Positions 1 through 10,618 of a stretch of DNA of 64,000 bases are shown here, piece after piece (within the stretch, counting starts at the first letter, position 1; every line of letters starts with the position of its first letter). The translations under genes were made by a program, and so were the position numbers. Origin of the DNA: Gymnothorax reevesii. Lineage: Eukaryota > Chordata > Actinopteri > Anguilliformes > Muraenidae. Where the stretch lies: contig CM056574.1 in assembly GCA_029721435.1 (NCBI GenBank), positions 70,847,501-70,911,500 on the forward strand, in the 5' to 3' direction. A model generated the notes under the pieces. That model saw nothing but the letters and a program-made list of their open reading frames with translations. It did no database searches and had not been told where the DNA came from.

Positions 1-2646
1 GCAGTTGATATGGTGTTCTGGGTGGTTGCCATGGCATTGCTAGGCAGTTGCTATGGTGTTCTGGGTGGTTGCTAGGGCGTTGCTAGGCAGTTGCTATGGT
101 GTTCTAGGTGGTTGCTAGGTGGTTGCTATGGTGTTCTGGATAGTTACTAGGGCGTTGCTAGGCGGTTGCTATGGTGTTCTGGGTGGTTGCTAGGGCGTTG
201 CTAGGTGGTTGCTATGGTGTTCTGGGTGGTTACTAACGCGTTGATAGGCGGTTACTATGGTGTTCTGGGTGGTTGCTAGGGCGTTTCTAGGCAGTTGCAA
301 TGGTGTTCTGGGTGGTTGCTAGGGCATTGCTAGGCAGTGGCTATGGTGTTCTGGGTGGTTGCTAGGGTGTTGCTAGGCGGTTGATATGGTGTTCTGGGTG
401 GTTGCCATGGCATTGCTAGGCGGTTGCTATGGTGTTCTGGGTGGTTGCTGGGGCATTGCTAGGCGGTTGCTACGGTGTTCTAGGTGGTTGCTAGGTGGTT
501 GCTATGGTGTTCTGGGCGGTTGCTAGATTGTTGCAAGGCAGTTGCTATGGTGTTCTGGGTGGCAGCTAGGGCGTTGCTAGGCAGTTGCTATGCTGTTCTG
601 GGTGGTTGCTAGGGCATTGCTAGGTAGATGCTATGGTGTTCTGGGTGGTTGCTAGGGCATTGCTTGGTAGTTGCTCTGGTGTTCTGGGTGGTTGCTAGGG
701 CGTTGCTAGGCAGTTGCTATGGTGTTCTTAGTGGTTGCTAGGACGTTGCTAGGCGGTTGCTATGTTTTCTGAGTGGTTTCTAGGACGTTGCTAGGCAGTT
801 GCTATGGGGTTCTGGATGTTTGCTAGGGCGTTGCTAGGCACTTGCTATGGTGTTTTGAGTGCTTGCTAGGGCGTTGCTAGGCAGTTGCTATGGGGTTCTG
901 GATGTTTGCTAGGGCGTTGCTAGGCACTTGCTATGGTGTTTTGAGTGCTTGCTAGGGCGTTGCTAGGCACTTGCTATGGTGTTTTGAGCGGGTACTCGGG
1001 CGTTGTTACGTGGTTGCTATGGTGTTCCGCGTAGTTGCTAGGGCATTGCTAGGCAGTTGCTATGGTGTTCTGAGTGGTTGCTATGGTGTTCTGGGTGGTT
1101 GCTAAGATGTTGCCAGGCGGTTGCTATGGTGTTCAGGGTGGTTGCTAGGGCGTTGCTAGGCGGTTGGTGTGGTGTTTTGGGAGGTTGCTATGGCGTTGCT
1201 AGGCAGTTGCTATGGTGTTCTGGGTGGTTGCTAGGGCATTGCTAGGCAGTTGCTATGGTGTTCTGAGTGGTTGCTAGGGCATTGCTAGGTGGTTGCTATG
1301 GTGTTCTGGGTGGTTGCTAAGGTGTTGCTAGGCGGGTGCTATGGTGTTCAGGGTGGTTGCTAGGGCGTTGCTAGGCGGTTGGTGTGGTATTCTGGGAGGT
1401 TGCTAGGGCGTTGCTCGGCGGTTGCTATTGTGTTCTGGGTGGTTGCTACGGCTTTGCTTGGTAGTAGCTCTGGTGTTCTGGGTGGTTGCTAGGGCGTTGC
1501 TAGGCAGTTGCTATGGTGTTCTGAGTGGTTGATTGGGCGTAGCTATGGTGTTCTGATTGGTTGCTAGGGCATTGCTAGGCGGTTGCTATGTTTTCTGGGT
1601 GGTTCCTAGGCCATTGCTTGGCAGTTGCTATGGTGTTCTGGGTGGTTGCGAGGGCATTGCTAGGCAGTTGCTATGGTGTTCTGAGTGGTTGCTTGGGCCT
1701 TGCTAGGCAGTTGCTGTGGTGTTCTGAGCCGTTGCTAGGGCGTTGCAAGGAAGTTGCTATGGTGTTCTGAGTGGTTGCGAGGGCATTGCTAGGCGGTAGC
1801 TATGTTTTTTGGGTGGTTTCTAGGGCATTGCTAGGCAGTTGCTCAGGTGTTCTGGATGTTTGCTAGGGCGTTGCTAGGCAGTTGCTATGGTGTTTTGAGT
1901 GGTTACTCGGGCGTTGTTACGTGGTTGCTATGGTGTTCCGCGTAGTTGCTAGGGCATTGCTAGGCAGTTGCTATGGTGTTCTGAGTGGTTGCTATGGTGT
2001 TCTGAGTGGTTGCTAAGATGTTGCCAGGCGGTTGCTATGGTGTTCAGGGTGGTTGCTAGGGCGTTGCTAGGCGGTTGGTGTGGTGTTTTGGGAGGTTGCT
2101 AGGGCGTTGCTCGGCAGTTGCTATTGTGTTCTGGGTGGTTGCTATGACGTTGCTAGGCAGTTGCTATGGTGTTCTAGGTGGTTGCTAAGGCATTGCTTGG
2201 TGGTTTCTATGGTGTTCTGCGTGGTTGTTAGGGCGTTGCTAGGCAGTTGCTATGGTGTTCTGGGTGGTTGCAAGGGCATTGCTAGGCAGTTGCTATGGTG
2301 TTATGGGTGGTTGCTAGGGCCTTGCTAGGCAGTTTTAATGGTGTTCTGGGTGGTTGCTAGGGTGTTGCTAGGCAGTTGCTATGGTGTTCTGGGTGGTTTT
2401 TGAGCTTTGCTAGTCAGTTGCTATGGTGTTCTGGGTGGTTCATAGTGCATTACCAGGCAGTTGCTATGGTATTCTGGGTGGTTGCTAGGACGTTGCAAGG
2501 CGGTTGCTATGGGCTTCTGGGTGGTTGCTAGGGCGTTGCCAGAAGGTTGCTGTCGTGTTCTGGGTGGTTGCTTGGGCGTTGTTAGGCTGTTGCTTTGGTG
2601 TTCTGGGTGGTTGCTATGGTGTTCCTTATGGTTGCTTGGGCATTGC
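1..2646 (+). repeat. 43-bp G/T-rich minisatellite array, segment 1
   Basis: Diverged tandem copies of a 43-bp monomer run from the left window edge, so the true left end is not seen. The monomer consists of GTTGCTATGGTGTTCTGG, then GTTGCTAGGGC, then GTTGCTAGGCR, with short joins. Common variants are GGCAG/GGCGG, CTGGG/CTGAG and GCGTT/GCATT. A variant-rich block carrying GTTCCGCGTAG recurs at about 1024 and 1935, showing a duplication of about 0.91 kb within this segment. Hydrophobic ORFs arise because the repeat is depleted in some stop codons; they are not genes. Confidence 0.97.
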
Positions 2647-3560
2647 TTGTCTTTGAGAGTTGGAAAAAAGTTTCTATGTGAGTCTATGAGTTCAAGGCGA
2701 GAGGGTAAAGATGAAAGCGATTTTCTCATTGACTTCCATTATATCAAGGTTTCAGAGGTCCATGTTTTTTGGGAATTGTGGGAAATCTGTAAATCGGATC
2801 GCTGAGTAAAGTCAAAGCACTCTCCTGACAAGCGAGCCGCATGTTTTGACGTGTAAAATTTGGGGATCGGGTGAAAATTGTTGGAGAAGTAGCGAACCGT
2901 GCCATTACAGACGAACGATTTTCTCATTGACTTCCATGATAACGAGATTTCAGAAGTCCATTTTTTTTGGGAATTGTGGGAAATCTGTAAGTCGGATGGC
3001 TGAGTAAAGTCATAGCACACTCCTCAGAAGCGAGCCGCACGTTTTTAGGTTTAATGTGTGGGGATCGGCTGAAAATTGTGGGAGAAATAGCGAACCGTGG
3101 GATTACGGAAGAAATTGGAAAAATAATAACTAGATAATGTAATTCCAGGGAATTATGTGTGCATTGAAAATGCAAAGTTTAGTTTCATAAGGTGGAGTTT
3201 GTTGGTGGAGTTTGTTACAAATCATTGCATTATGATATTGGTAGCTAGGTTTTTAGTAGGATAATTATGGCAGTGGTGAGGACTTTTATTTTGAAACGGA
3301 TGTGGACTGAGGAAACAGTTTGCGGGAGTCATAGTTGATGACAGCTGACATATGGAAATTTTTAAAAGTGAAATTTTTTAATAATGAAAAATTGTAGTAA
3401 GGACTTTTATTTCGAGAAAGGTTTAGGCAGAGGAAACAGTTGGCGGAAGTCATAGTCGATTACAATCTGGAGTTGGAATGGCTGAACGGTTGATAAGTTG
3501 AGTAGCTTAAAAAGTTACATTATTTTATGTAATTTGTCATAATGAGGACTGGCTGAAACT
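2647..3560 (+). repeat. macrosatellite spacer copy S1 (type A)
   Basis: 914-bp non-monomer module starting at TTGTCTTTGAG and ending at GGCTGAAACT, where monomers resume. It contains two direct copies of a module starting GATTTTCTCATTGACTTCC, 198 bp apart (2719 and 2917), then a second duplication of about 120 bp around GGACTTTTATTT. Compared with S2 and S3 it carries a 13-bp tandem duplication near 3195-3220 and one extra T in a T run. No function can be assigned. Confidence 0.95.
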
Positions 3561-6189
3561 GTTGCTAGGCGGTTGCTATGGTGTTCTTTGTACTTGTGAG
3601 GGTGTTACTAAGCAGCTGCTACGGTGTTCTGGGTGGTTGCTAGGGCATTGGTAGGTAGTTGCTATGGTGTTCTGAGTGGTTGCTAGGGCATTGCTAGGCG
3701 GTTGCTATGGTGTTCTGGGTGGTTGCTAGGGCATGCTAGGCAGTTGTTATGCTTATCTGAATGCTTAATAGGGTGTTGCTGGGTGGTTGCTATGTGTTCG
3801 AGGTGGTTGGTAAGGCATTGCTAGGCAGTTGCCATGGTGTTCTGGGTGGCTGCTAAGGCCTTGCTATGCAGTTGCTATAGTGTTCTAGGTGGTTACAAGG
3901 GCGTTGCTAGGCAGTTGCTATGGTGTTCTGGGTGGTTGCTAGGGCGTTGCTAGGCAGTTGCTCTGGTTTTCTGGGTGGTTGTTAGGCGGTTGCTGTGGTG
4001 TTCTGGGTGGTTGATAGGGCGTTGCTAAGCAGTTGCTATGGTGTTCTGGGAGGTTGCTAGGGCATTGCTATGCAGTTGCTATGTGTTCTAGGTGGTTTCT
4101 AGGGCATTGCTTGGCGGTTGCTATGGTGGTCTGTGTGTTTGCTAGGGCATTGCTAGGAAGTTGCTATGGTGTTCTAAGTGGTTGCTAGGGCTTTACAAGG
4201 CAGTTGCTATGTTTTCTTGGTGGTTTCTAGGGCGTTGCTAGGCAGTGGCTATGGTGTTCTGGGTGGTTGCTAGGGCGTTGCTAGGCAGTTGCTCTGGTTT
4301 TCTGGGTGGTTGCTTGGCGGTTGCTGTGGTGTTCTGGGTGGTTGATAGGGCGTTGCGAAGCAGTTTCTATGGTGTTCTGGGGGGTTGCAAGGGCGTTGCT
4401 AGGCGGGTCCTATGTGTTCTAGGTGGTTGTTAGGGCGTTGGTAGGCGGTTGCTATGGTGTTCTGGGTGGTTGCTAGGGCGTTGCTAGGCGGTTGCTATGG
4501 TGTTCTGGGTGGTTTATAAGCGTTTGCTATGTTGTTAATGGTGGTTGCTAGGGCATTGCTAGGCAGTTGCTATGGTGTTCTGGGTGGTTGCCAGGCGGTT
4601 GCTATGGTGTTCTGGTTGGTTGCTAGGGCGTTGCTAGGCGGTTGCTATGGTGTTCTGGGTGGTTGCTAGGGCATTGCTAGGCAGTGACTTTGGTGTTCTG
4701 AGTGGCTGCTAGGCGGTTGCTATGGTGTTCTGGGTGGTTGCTTCGGTGTTGCTTGGTAGTTGCTATGGTGTTCTGGGTGGTTGCTAGGGCGTTGCTAGGC
4801 AGTTGCTATGGTGTTCTCAGTGGTTGCTAGGGCGTTGTTACGTGGTTGCTATGGTGTTCTGGGTGGTTGCTAGGGCGTTGCTAGGCAGTGACTTTGGTGT
4901 TATGAGTGGTTGCTAGGCGGTTGCTATGGTGCTCTGGGTGGGTGGAAGGGTGTTGCTAGGCAGTTTTTATGGTGTTCTGGGTGGTTGCTAGGCGGTTGCT
5001 ATGGTGTTCTGGGTGGTTGCTTCGGTGTTGCTTGGTAGTTGCTATGGTGTTCTGGGTTGTTGCTAGGGCGTTGCTAGGCAGTTGCTATGGTGTTCTCAGT
5101 GGTTGCTAGGGCGTTGTTACGTGGTTGCTATGGTGTTCTGGGTTGTTGCTAGGGCGTTGCTAGGCAGTTGCTATGGTGTTCTGAGTGGTTGCTTGGGCCT
5201 TGCTAGGCAGTTGCTATGGTGTTCTGAGCCGTTGCTAGGGCGTTGCTAGGAAGTTGCTATGGTGTTCTGAGTGGTTGCGAGGGCATTGCTAGGCGGTAGC
5301 TATGTTTTTTGGGTGGTTTCTAGGGCGTTGCTAGGCAGTTGCTCAGGTGTTCTGGATGTTTGCTAGGGCATTGCTAGGCACTTGCTATGGTGTTTTGAGT
5401 GCTTGCTAGGGCGTTGCTAGGCAGTTGCTATGGTGTTTTGAGTGGTTACTCGGGCATTGTTACGTGGTTGCTATGGTGTTCCGCGTAGTTGCTAGGGCAT
5501 TGCTAGGCAGTTGCTATGGTGTTCTGAGTGGTTGCTATGGTGTTCTGGGTGGTTGCTAAGATGTTGCCAGGCGGTTGCTATGGTGTTCAGGGTGGTTGCT
5601 AGGGCGTTGCTAGGCGGTTGGTGTGGTGTTTTGGGAGGTTGCTAGGGCATTGCTCGGCAGTTGCTATTGTGTTCTGGGTGGTTGCTATGACGTTGCTAGG
5701 CAGTTGCTATGGTGTTCTAGGTGGTTGCTAAGGCATTGCTAGGTGGTTTCTATGGTGTTCTGCGTGGTTGTTAGGGCGTTGCTAGGCAGTTGTTATGGTG
5801 TTCTGGGTGGTTGCAAGGGCATTGCTAGGCAGTTGCTATGGTGTTATGGGTGGTTGCTAGGGCCTTGCTAGGCAGTTTTAATGGTGTTCTGGGTGGTTGC
5901 TAGGGTGTTGCTAGGCAGTTGCTATGGTGTTCTGGGTGGTTTTTGAGCTTTGCTAGTCAGTTGCTATGGTGTTCTGGGTGGTTCATAGTGCATTACCAGG
6001 CAGTTGCTATGGTATTCTGGGTGGTTGCTAGGACGTTGCAAGGCGGTTGCTATGGGCTTCTGGGTGGTTGCTAGGGCGTTGCCAGAAGGTTGCTGTCGTG
6101 TTCTGGGTGGTTGCTTGGGCGTTGTTAGGCAGTTGCTTTGGTGTTCTGGGTGGTTGCTATGGTGTTCCTTATGGTTGCTTGGGCATTGC
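3561..6189 (+). repeat. 43-bp minisatellite array, segment 2
   Basis: 2629 bp of 43-bp monomers between spacers S1 and S2. The first monomer after the spacer is atypical (GTTCTTTGTACTTGTGAGG), and this entry sequence recurs after every full spacer. The segment is nearly identical to 7090-9718, so it belongs to the same macro-unit and is not independently arranged. Confidence 0.96.
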
Positions 6190-7089
6190 TTGTCTTTGAG
6201 AGTTGGAAAAAAGTTTCTATGTGAGTCTATGAGTTCAAGGCGAGAGGGTAAAGATGAAAGCGATTTTCTCATTGACTTCCATTATATCAAGGTTTCGGAG
6301 GTCCATGTTTTTTGGGAATTGTGGGAAATCTGTAAATCGGATCGCTGAGTAAAGTCAAAGCACTCTCCTGACAAGCGAGCCGCATGTTTTGACGTGTAAA
6401 ATTTGGGGATCGGGTGAAAATTGTTGGAGAAGTAGCGAACCGTGCCATTACAGACGAACGATTTTCTCATTGACTTCCATGATAACGAGATTTCAGAAGT
6501 CCATTTTTTTGGGAATTGTGGGAAATCTGTAAGTCGGATGGCTGAGTAAAGTCATAGCACACTCCTCAGAAGCGAGCCGCACGTTTTTAGGTTTAATGTG
6601 TGGGGATCGGCTGAAAATTGTGGGAGAAATAGCGAACCGTGGGATTACGGAAGAAATTGGAAAAATAATAACTAGATAATGTAATTCCAGGGAATTATGT
6701 GTGCATTGAAAATGCAAAGTTTAGTTTCATAAGGTGGAGTTTGTTACAAATCATTGCATTATGATATTGGTAGCTAGGTTTTTAGTAGGATAATTATGGC
6801 AGTGGTGAGGACTTTTATTTTGAAACGGATGTGGACTGAGGAAACAGTTTGCGGGAGTCATAGTTGATGACAGCTGACATATGGAAATTTTTAAAAGTGA
6901 AATTTTTTAATAATGAAAAATTGTAGTAAGGACTTTTATTTCGAGAAAGGTTTAGGCAGAGGAAACAGTTGGCGGAAGTCATAGTCGATTACAATCTGGA
7001 GTTGGAATGGCTGAACGGTTGATAAGTTGAGTAGCTTAAAAAGTTACATTATTTTATGTAATTTGTCATAATGAGGACTGGCTGAAACT
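6190..7089 (+). repeat. macrosatellite spacer copy S2 (type A)
   Basis: 900-bp spacer, nearly identical to S3 and to S1 apart from the 13-bp duplication in S1. It has the same 198-bp internal direct repeat. Both strands show short ORFs of 60-115 codons, with no recognisable domain. Confidence 0.95.
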
Positions 7090-9718
7090 GTTGCTAGGCG
7101 GTTGCTATGGTGTTCTTTGTACTTGTGAGGGTGTTACTAAGCAGCTGCTACGGTGTTCTGGGTGGTTGCTAGGGCATTGGTAGGTAGTTGCTATGGTGTT
7201 CTGAGTGGTTGCTAGGGCATTGCTAGGCGGTTGCTATGGTGTTCTGGGTGGTTGCTAGGGCATGCTAGGCAGTTGTTATGCTTATCTGAATGCTTAATAG
7301 GGTGTTGCTGGGTGGTTGCTATGTGTTCGAGGTGGTTGGTAAGGCATTGCTAGGCAGTTGCCATGGTGTTCTGGGTGGCTGCTAAGGCCTTGCTATGCAG
7401 TTGCTATGGTGTTCTAGGTGGTTACAAGGGCGTTGCTAGGCAGTTGCTATGGTGTTCTGGGTGGTTGCTAGGGCGTTGCTAGGCAGTTGCTCTGGTTTTC
7501 TGGGTGGTTGTTAGGCGGTTGCTGTGGTGTTCTGGGTGGTTGATAGGGCGTTGCTAAGCAGTTGCTATGGTGTTCTGGGAGGTTGCTAGGGCATTGCTAT
7601 GCAGTTGCTATGTGTTCTAGGTGGTTTCTAGGGCATTGCTTGGCGGTTGCTATGGTGGTCTGTGTGTTTGCTAGGGCATTGCTAGGAAGTTGCTATGGTG
7701 TTCTAAGTGGTTGCTAGGGCTTTACAAGGCAGTTGCTATGTTTTCTTGGTGGTTTCTAGGGCGTTGCTAGGCAGTGGCTATGGTGTTCTGGGTGGTTGCT
7801 AGGGCGTTGCTAGGCAGTTGCTCTGGTTTTCTGGGTGGTTGCTTGGCGGTTGCTGTGGTGTTCTGGGTGGTTGATAGGGCGTTGCTAAGCAGTTTCTATG
7901 GTGTTCTGGGGGGTTGCTAGGGCGTTGCTAGGCGGGTCCTATGTGTTCTAGGTGGTTGTTAGGGCGTTGGTAGGCGGTTGCTATGGTGTTCTGGGTGGTT
8001 GCTAGGGCGTTGCTAGGCGGTTGCTATGGTGTTCTGGGTGGTTTATAAGCGGTTGCTATGTTGTTATGGGTGGTTGCTAGGGCATTGCTAGGCAGTTGCT
8101 ATGGTGTTCTGGGTGGTTGCCAGGCGGTTGCTATGGTGTTCTGGTTGGTTGCTAGGGCGTTGCTAGGCGGTTGCTATGGTGTTCTGGGTGGTTGCTAGGG
8201 CATTGCTAGGCAGTGACTTTGGTGTTCTGAGTGGCTGCTAGGCGGTTGCTATGGTGTTCTGGGTGGTTGCTTCGGTGTTGCTTGGTAGTTGCTATGGTGT
8301 TCTGGGTGGTTGCTAGGGCGTTGCTAGGCAGTTGCTATGGTGTTCTCAGTGGTTGCTAGGGCGTTGTTACGTGGTTGCTATGGTGTTCTGGGTGGTTGCT
8401 AGGGCGTTGCTAGGCAGTGACTTTGGTGTTTTGAGTGGTTGCTAGGCGGTTGCTATGGTGTTCTGGGTGGTTGCAAGGGTGTTGCTAGGCAGTTTTTATG
8501 GTGTTCTGGGTGGTTGCTAGGCGGTTGCTATGGTGTTCTGGGTGGTTGCTTCGGTGTTGCTTGGTAGTTGCTATGGTGTTCTGGGTTGTTGCTAGGGCGT
8601 TGCTAGGCAGTTGCTATGGTGTTCTCAGTGGTTGCTAGGGCGTTGTTACGTGGTTGCTATGGTGTTCTGGGTTGTTGCTAGGGCGTTGCTAGGCAGTTGC
8701 TATGGTGTTCTGAGTGGTTGCTTGGGCCTTGCTAGGCAGTTGCTATGGTGTTCTGAGCCGTTGCTAGGGCGTTGCTAGGAAGTTGCTATGGTGTTCTGAG
8801 TGGTTGCAAGGGCATTGCTAGGCGGTAGCTATGTTTTTTGGGTGGTTTCTAGGGCGTTGCTAGGCAGTTGCTCAGGTGTTCTGGATGTTTGCTAGGGCAT
8901 TGCTAGGCACTTGCTATGGTGTTTTGAGTGCTTGCTAGGGCGTTGCTAGGCAGTTGCTATGGTGTTTTGAGTGGTTACTCGGGCGTTGTTACGTGGTTGC
9001 TATGGTGTTCCGCGTAGTTGCTAGGGCATTGCTAGGCAGTTGCTATGGTGTTCTGAGTGGTTGCTATGGTGTTCTGGGTGGTTGCTAAGATGTTGCCAGG
9101 CGGTTGCTATGGTGTTCAGGGTGGTTGCTAGGGCGTTGCTAGGCGGTTGGTGTGGTGTTTTGGGAGGTTGCTAGGGCATTGCTCGGCAGTTGCTATTGTG
9201 TTCTGGGTGGTTGCTATGACGTTGCTAGGCAGTTGCTATGGTGTTCTAGGTGGTTGCTAAGGCATTGCTAGGTGGTTTCTATGGTGTTCTGCGTGGTTGT
9301 TAGGGCGTTGCTAGGCAGTTGCTATGGTGTTCTGGGTGGTTGCAAGGGCATTGCTAGGCAGTTGCTATGGTGTTATGGGTGGTTGCTAGGGCCTTGCTAG
9401 GCAGTTTTAATGGTGTTCTGGGTGGTTGCTAGGGTGTTGCTAGGCAGTTGCTATGGTGTTCTGGGTGGTTTTTGAGCTTTGCTAGTCAGTTGCTATGGTG
9501 TTCTGGGTGGTTCATAGTGCATTACCAGGCAGTTGCTATGGTATTCTGGGTGGTTGCTAGGACGTTGCAAGGCGGTTGCTATGGGCTTCTGGGTGGTTGC
9601 TAGGGCGTTGCCAGAAGGTTGCTGTCGTGTTCTGGGTGGTTGCTTGGGCGTTGTTAGGCAGTTGCTTTGGTGTTCTGGGTGGTTGCTATGGTGTTCCTTA
9701 TGGTTGCTTGGGCATTGC
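7090..9718 (+). repeat. 43-bp minisatellite array, segment 3
   Basis: 2629 bp of monomers, the same length as segment 2 and almost the same sequence. It ends in the conserved exit sequence GTTCCTTATGGTTGCTTGG that precedes the spacers. Confidence 0.96.
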
Positions 9719-10618
9719 TTGTCTTTGAGAGTTGGAAAAAAGTTTCTATGTGAGTCTATGAGTTCAAGGCGAGAGGGTAAAGATGAAAGCGATTTTCTCA
9801 TTGACTTCCATTATATCAAGGTTTCGGAGGTCCATGTTTTTTGGGAATTGTGGGAAATCTGTAAATCGGATCGCTGAGTAAAGTCAAAGCACTCTCCTGA
9901 CAAGCGAGCCGCATGTTTTGACGTGTAAAATTTGGGGATCGGGTGAAAATTGTTGGAGAAGTAGCGAACCGTGCCATTACAGACGAACGATTTTCTCATT
10001 GACTTCCATGATAACGAGATTTCAGAAGTCCATTTTTTTGGGAATTGTGGGAAATCTGTAAGTCGGATGGCTGAGTAAAGTCATAGCACACTCCTCAGAA
10101 GCGAGCCGCACGTTTTTAGGTTTAATGTGTGGGGATCGGCTGAAAATTGTGGGAGAAATAGCGAACCGTGGGATTACGGAAGAAATTGGAAAAATAATAA
10201 CTAGATAATGTAATTCCAGGGAATTACGTGTGCATTGAAAATGCAAAGTTTAGTTTCATAAGGTGGAGTTTGTTACAAATCATTGCATTATGATATTGGT
10301 AGCTAGGTTTTTAGTAGGATAATTATGGCAGTGGTGAGGACTTTTATTTTGAAACGGATGTGGACTGAGGAAACAGTTTGCGGGAGTCATAGTTGATGAC
10401 AGCTGACATATGGAAATTTTTAAAAGTGAAATTTTTTAATAATGAAAAATTGTAGTAAGGACTTTTATTTCGAGAAAGGTTTAGGCAGAGGAAACAGTTG
10501 GCGGAGGTCATAGTCGATTACAATCTGGAGTTGGAATGGCTGGACGGTTGATAAGTTGAGTAGCTTAAAAAGTTACATTATTTTATGTAATTTGTCATAA
10601 TGAGGACTGGCTGAAACT
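9719..10618 (+). repeat. macrosatellite spacer copy S3 (type A)
   Basis: 900-bp spacer, the last of the A group. The next spacer lies 7.4 kb downstream, whereas earlier spacers are 2.6 kb apart, so a spacer seems to have been lost or never inserted in the following segment. Confidence 0.95.

Larger units (their letters stand above)
3561..7089 (+). repeat. macro-unit A1, 3529 bp (array plus spacer)
   Basis: Complete higher-order unit from the end of spacer S1 to the end of spacer S2. The next unit (7090-10618) has exactly the same length and appears almost identical by eye, including rare monomer variants such as ATGCTTATCTGAATGC and the GTTCCGCGTAG monomer. This implies recent unit-scale duplication or gene conversion. 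Confidence 0.93.
7090..10618 (+). repeat. macro-unit A2, 3529 bp (array plus spacer)
   Basis: Second complete A-type unit, equal in length to 3561-7089. Only scattered base differences are visible, for example GGAATTACGTG at about 10203 where A1 has GGAATTATGTG. Confidence 0.93.

Noticed and set aside
2421..3175. Antisense ORFs of 83-102 codons across the spacers
   Set aside because: They overlap the sense ORFs and monomer sequence, are broken differently in A and B copies, and have no recognisable domain.
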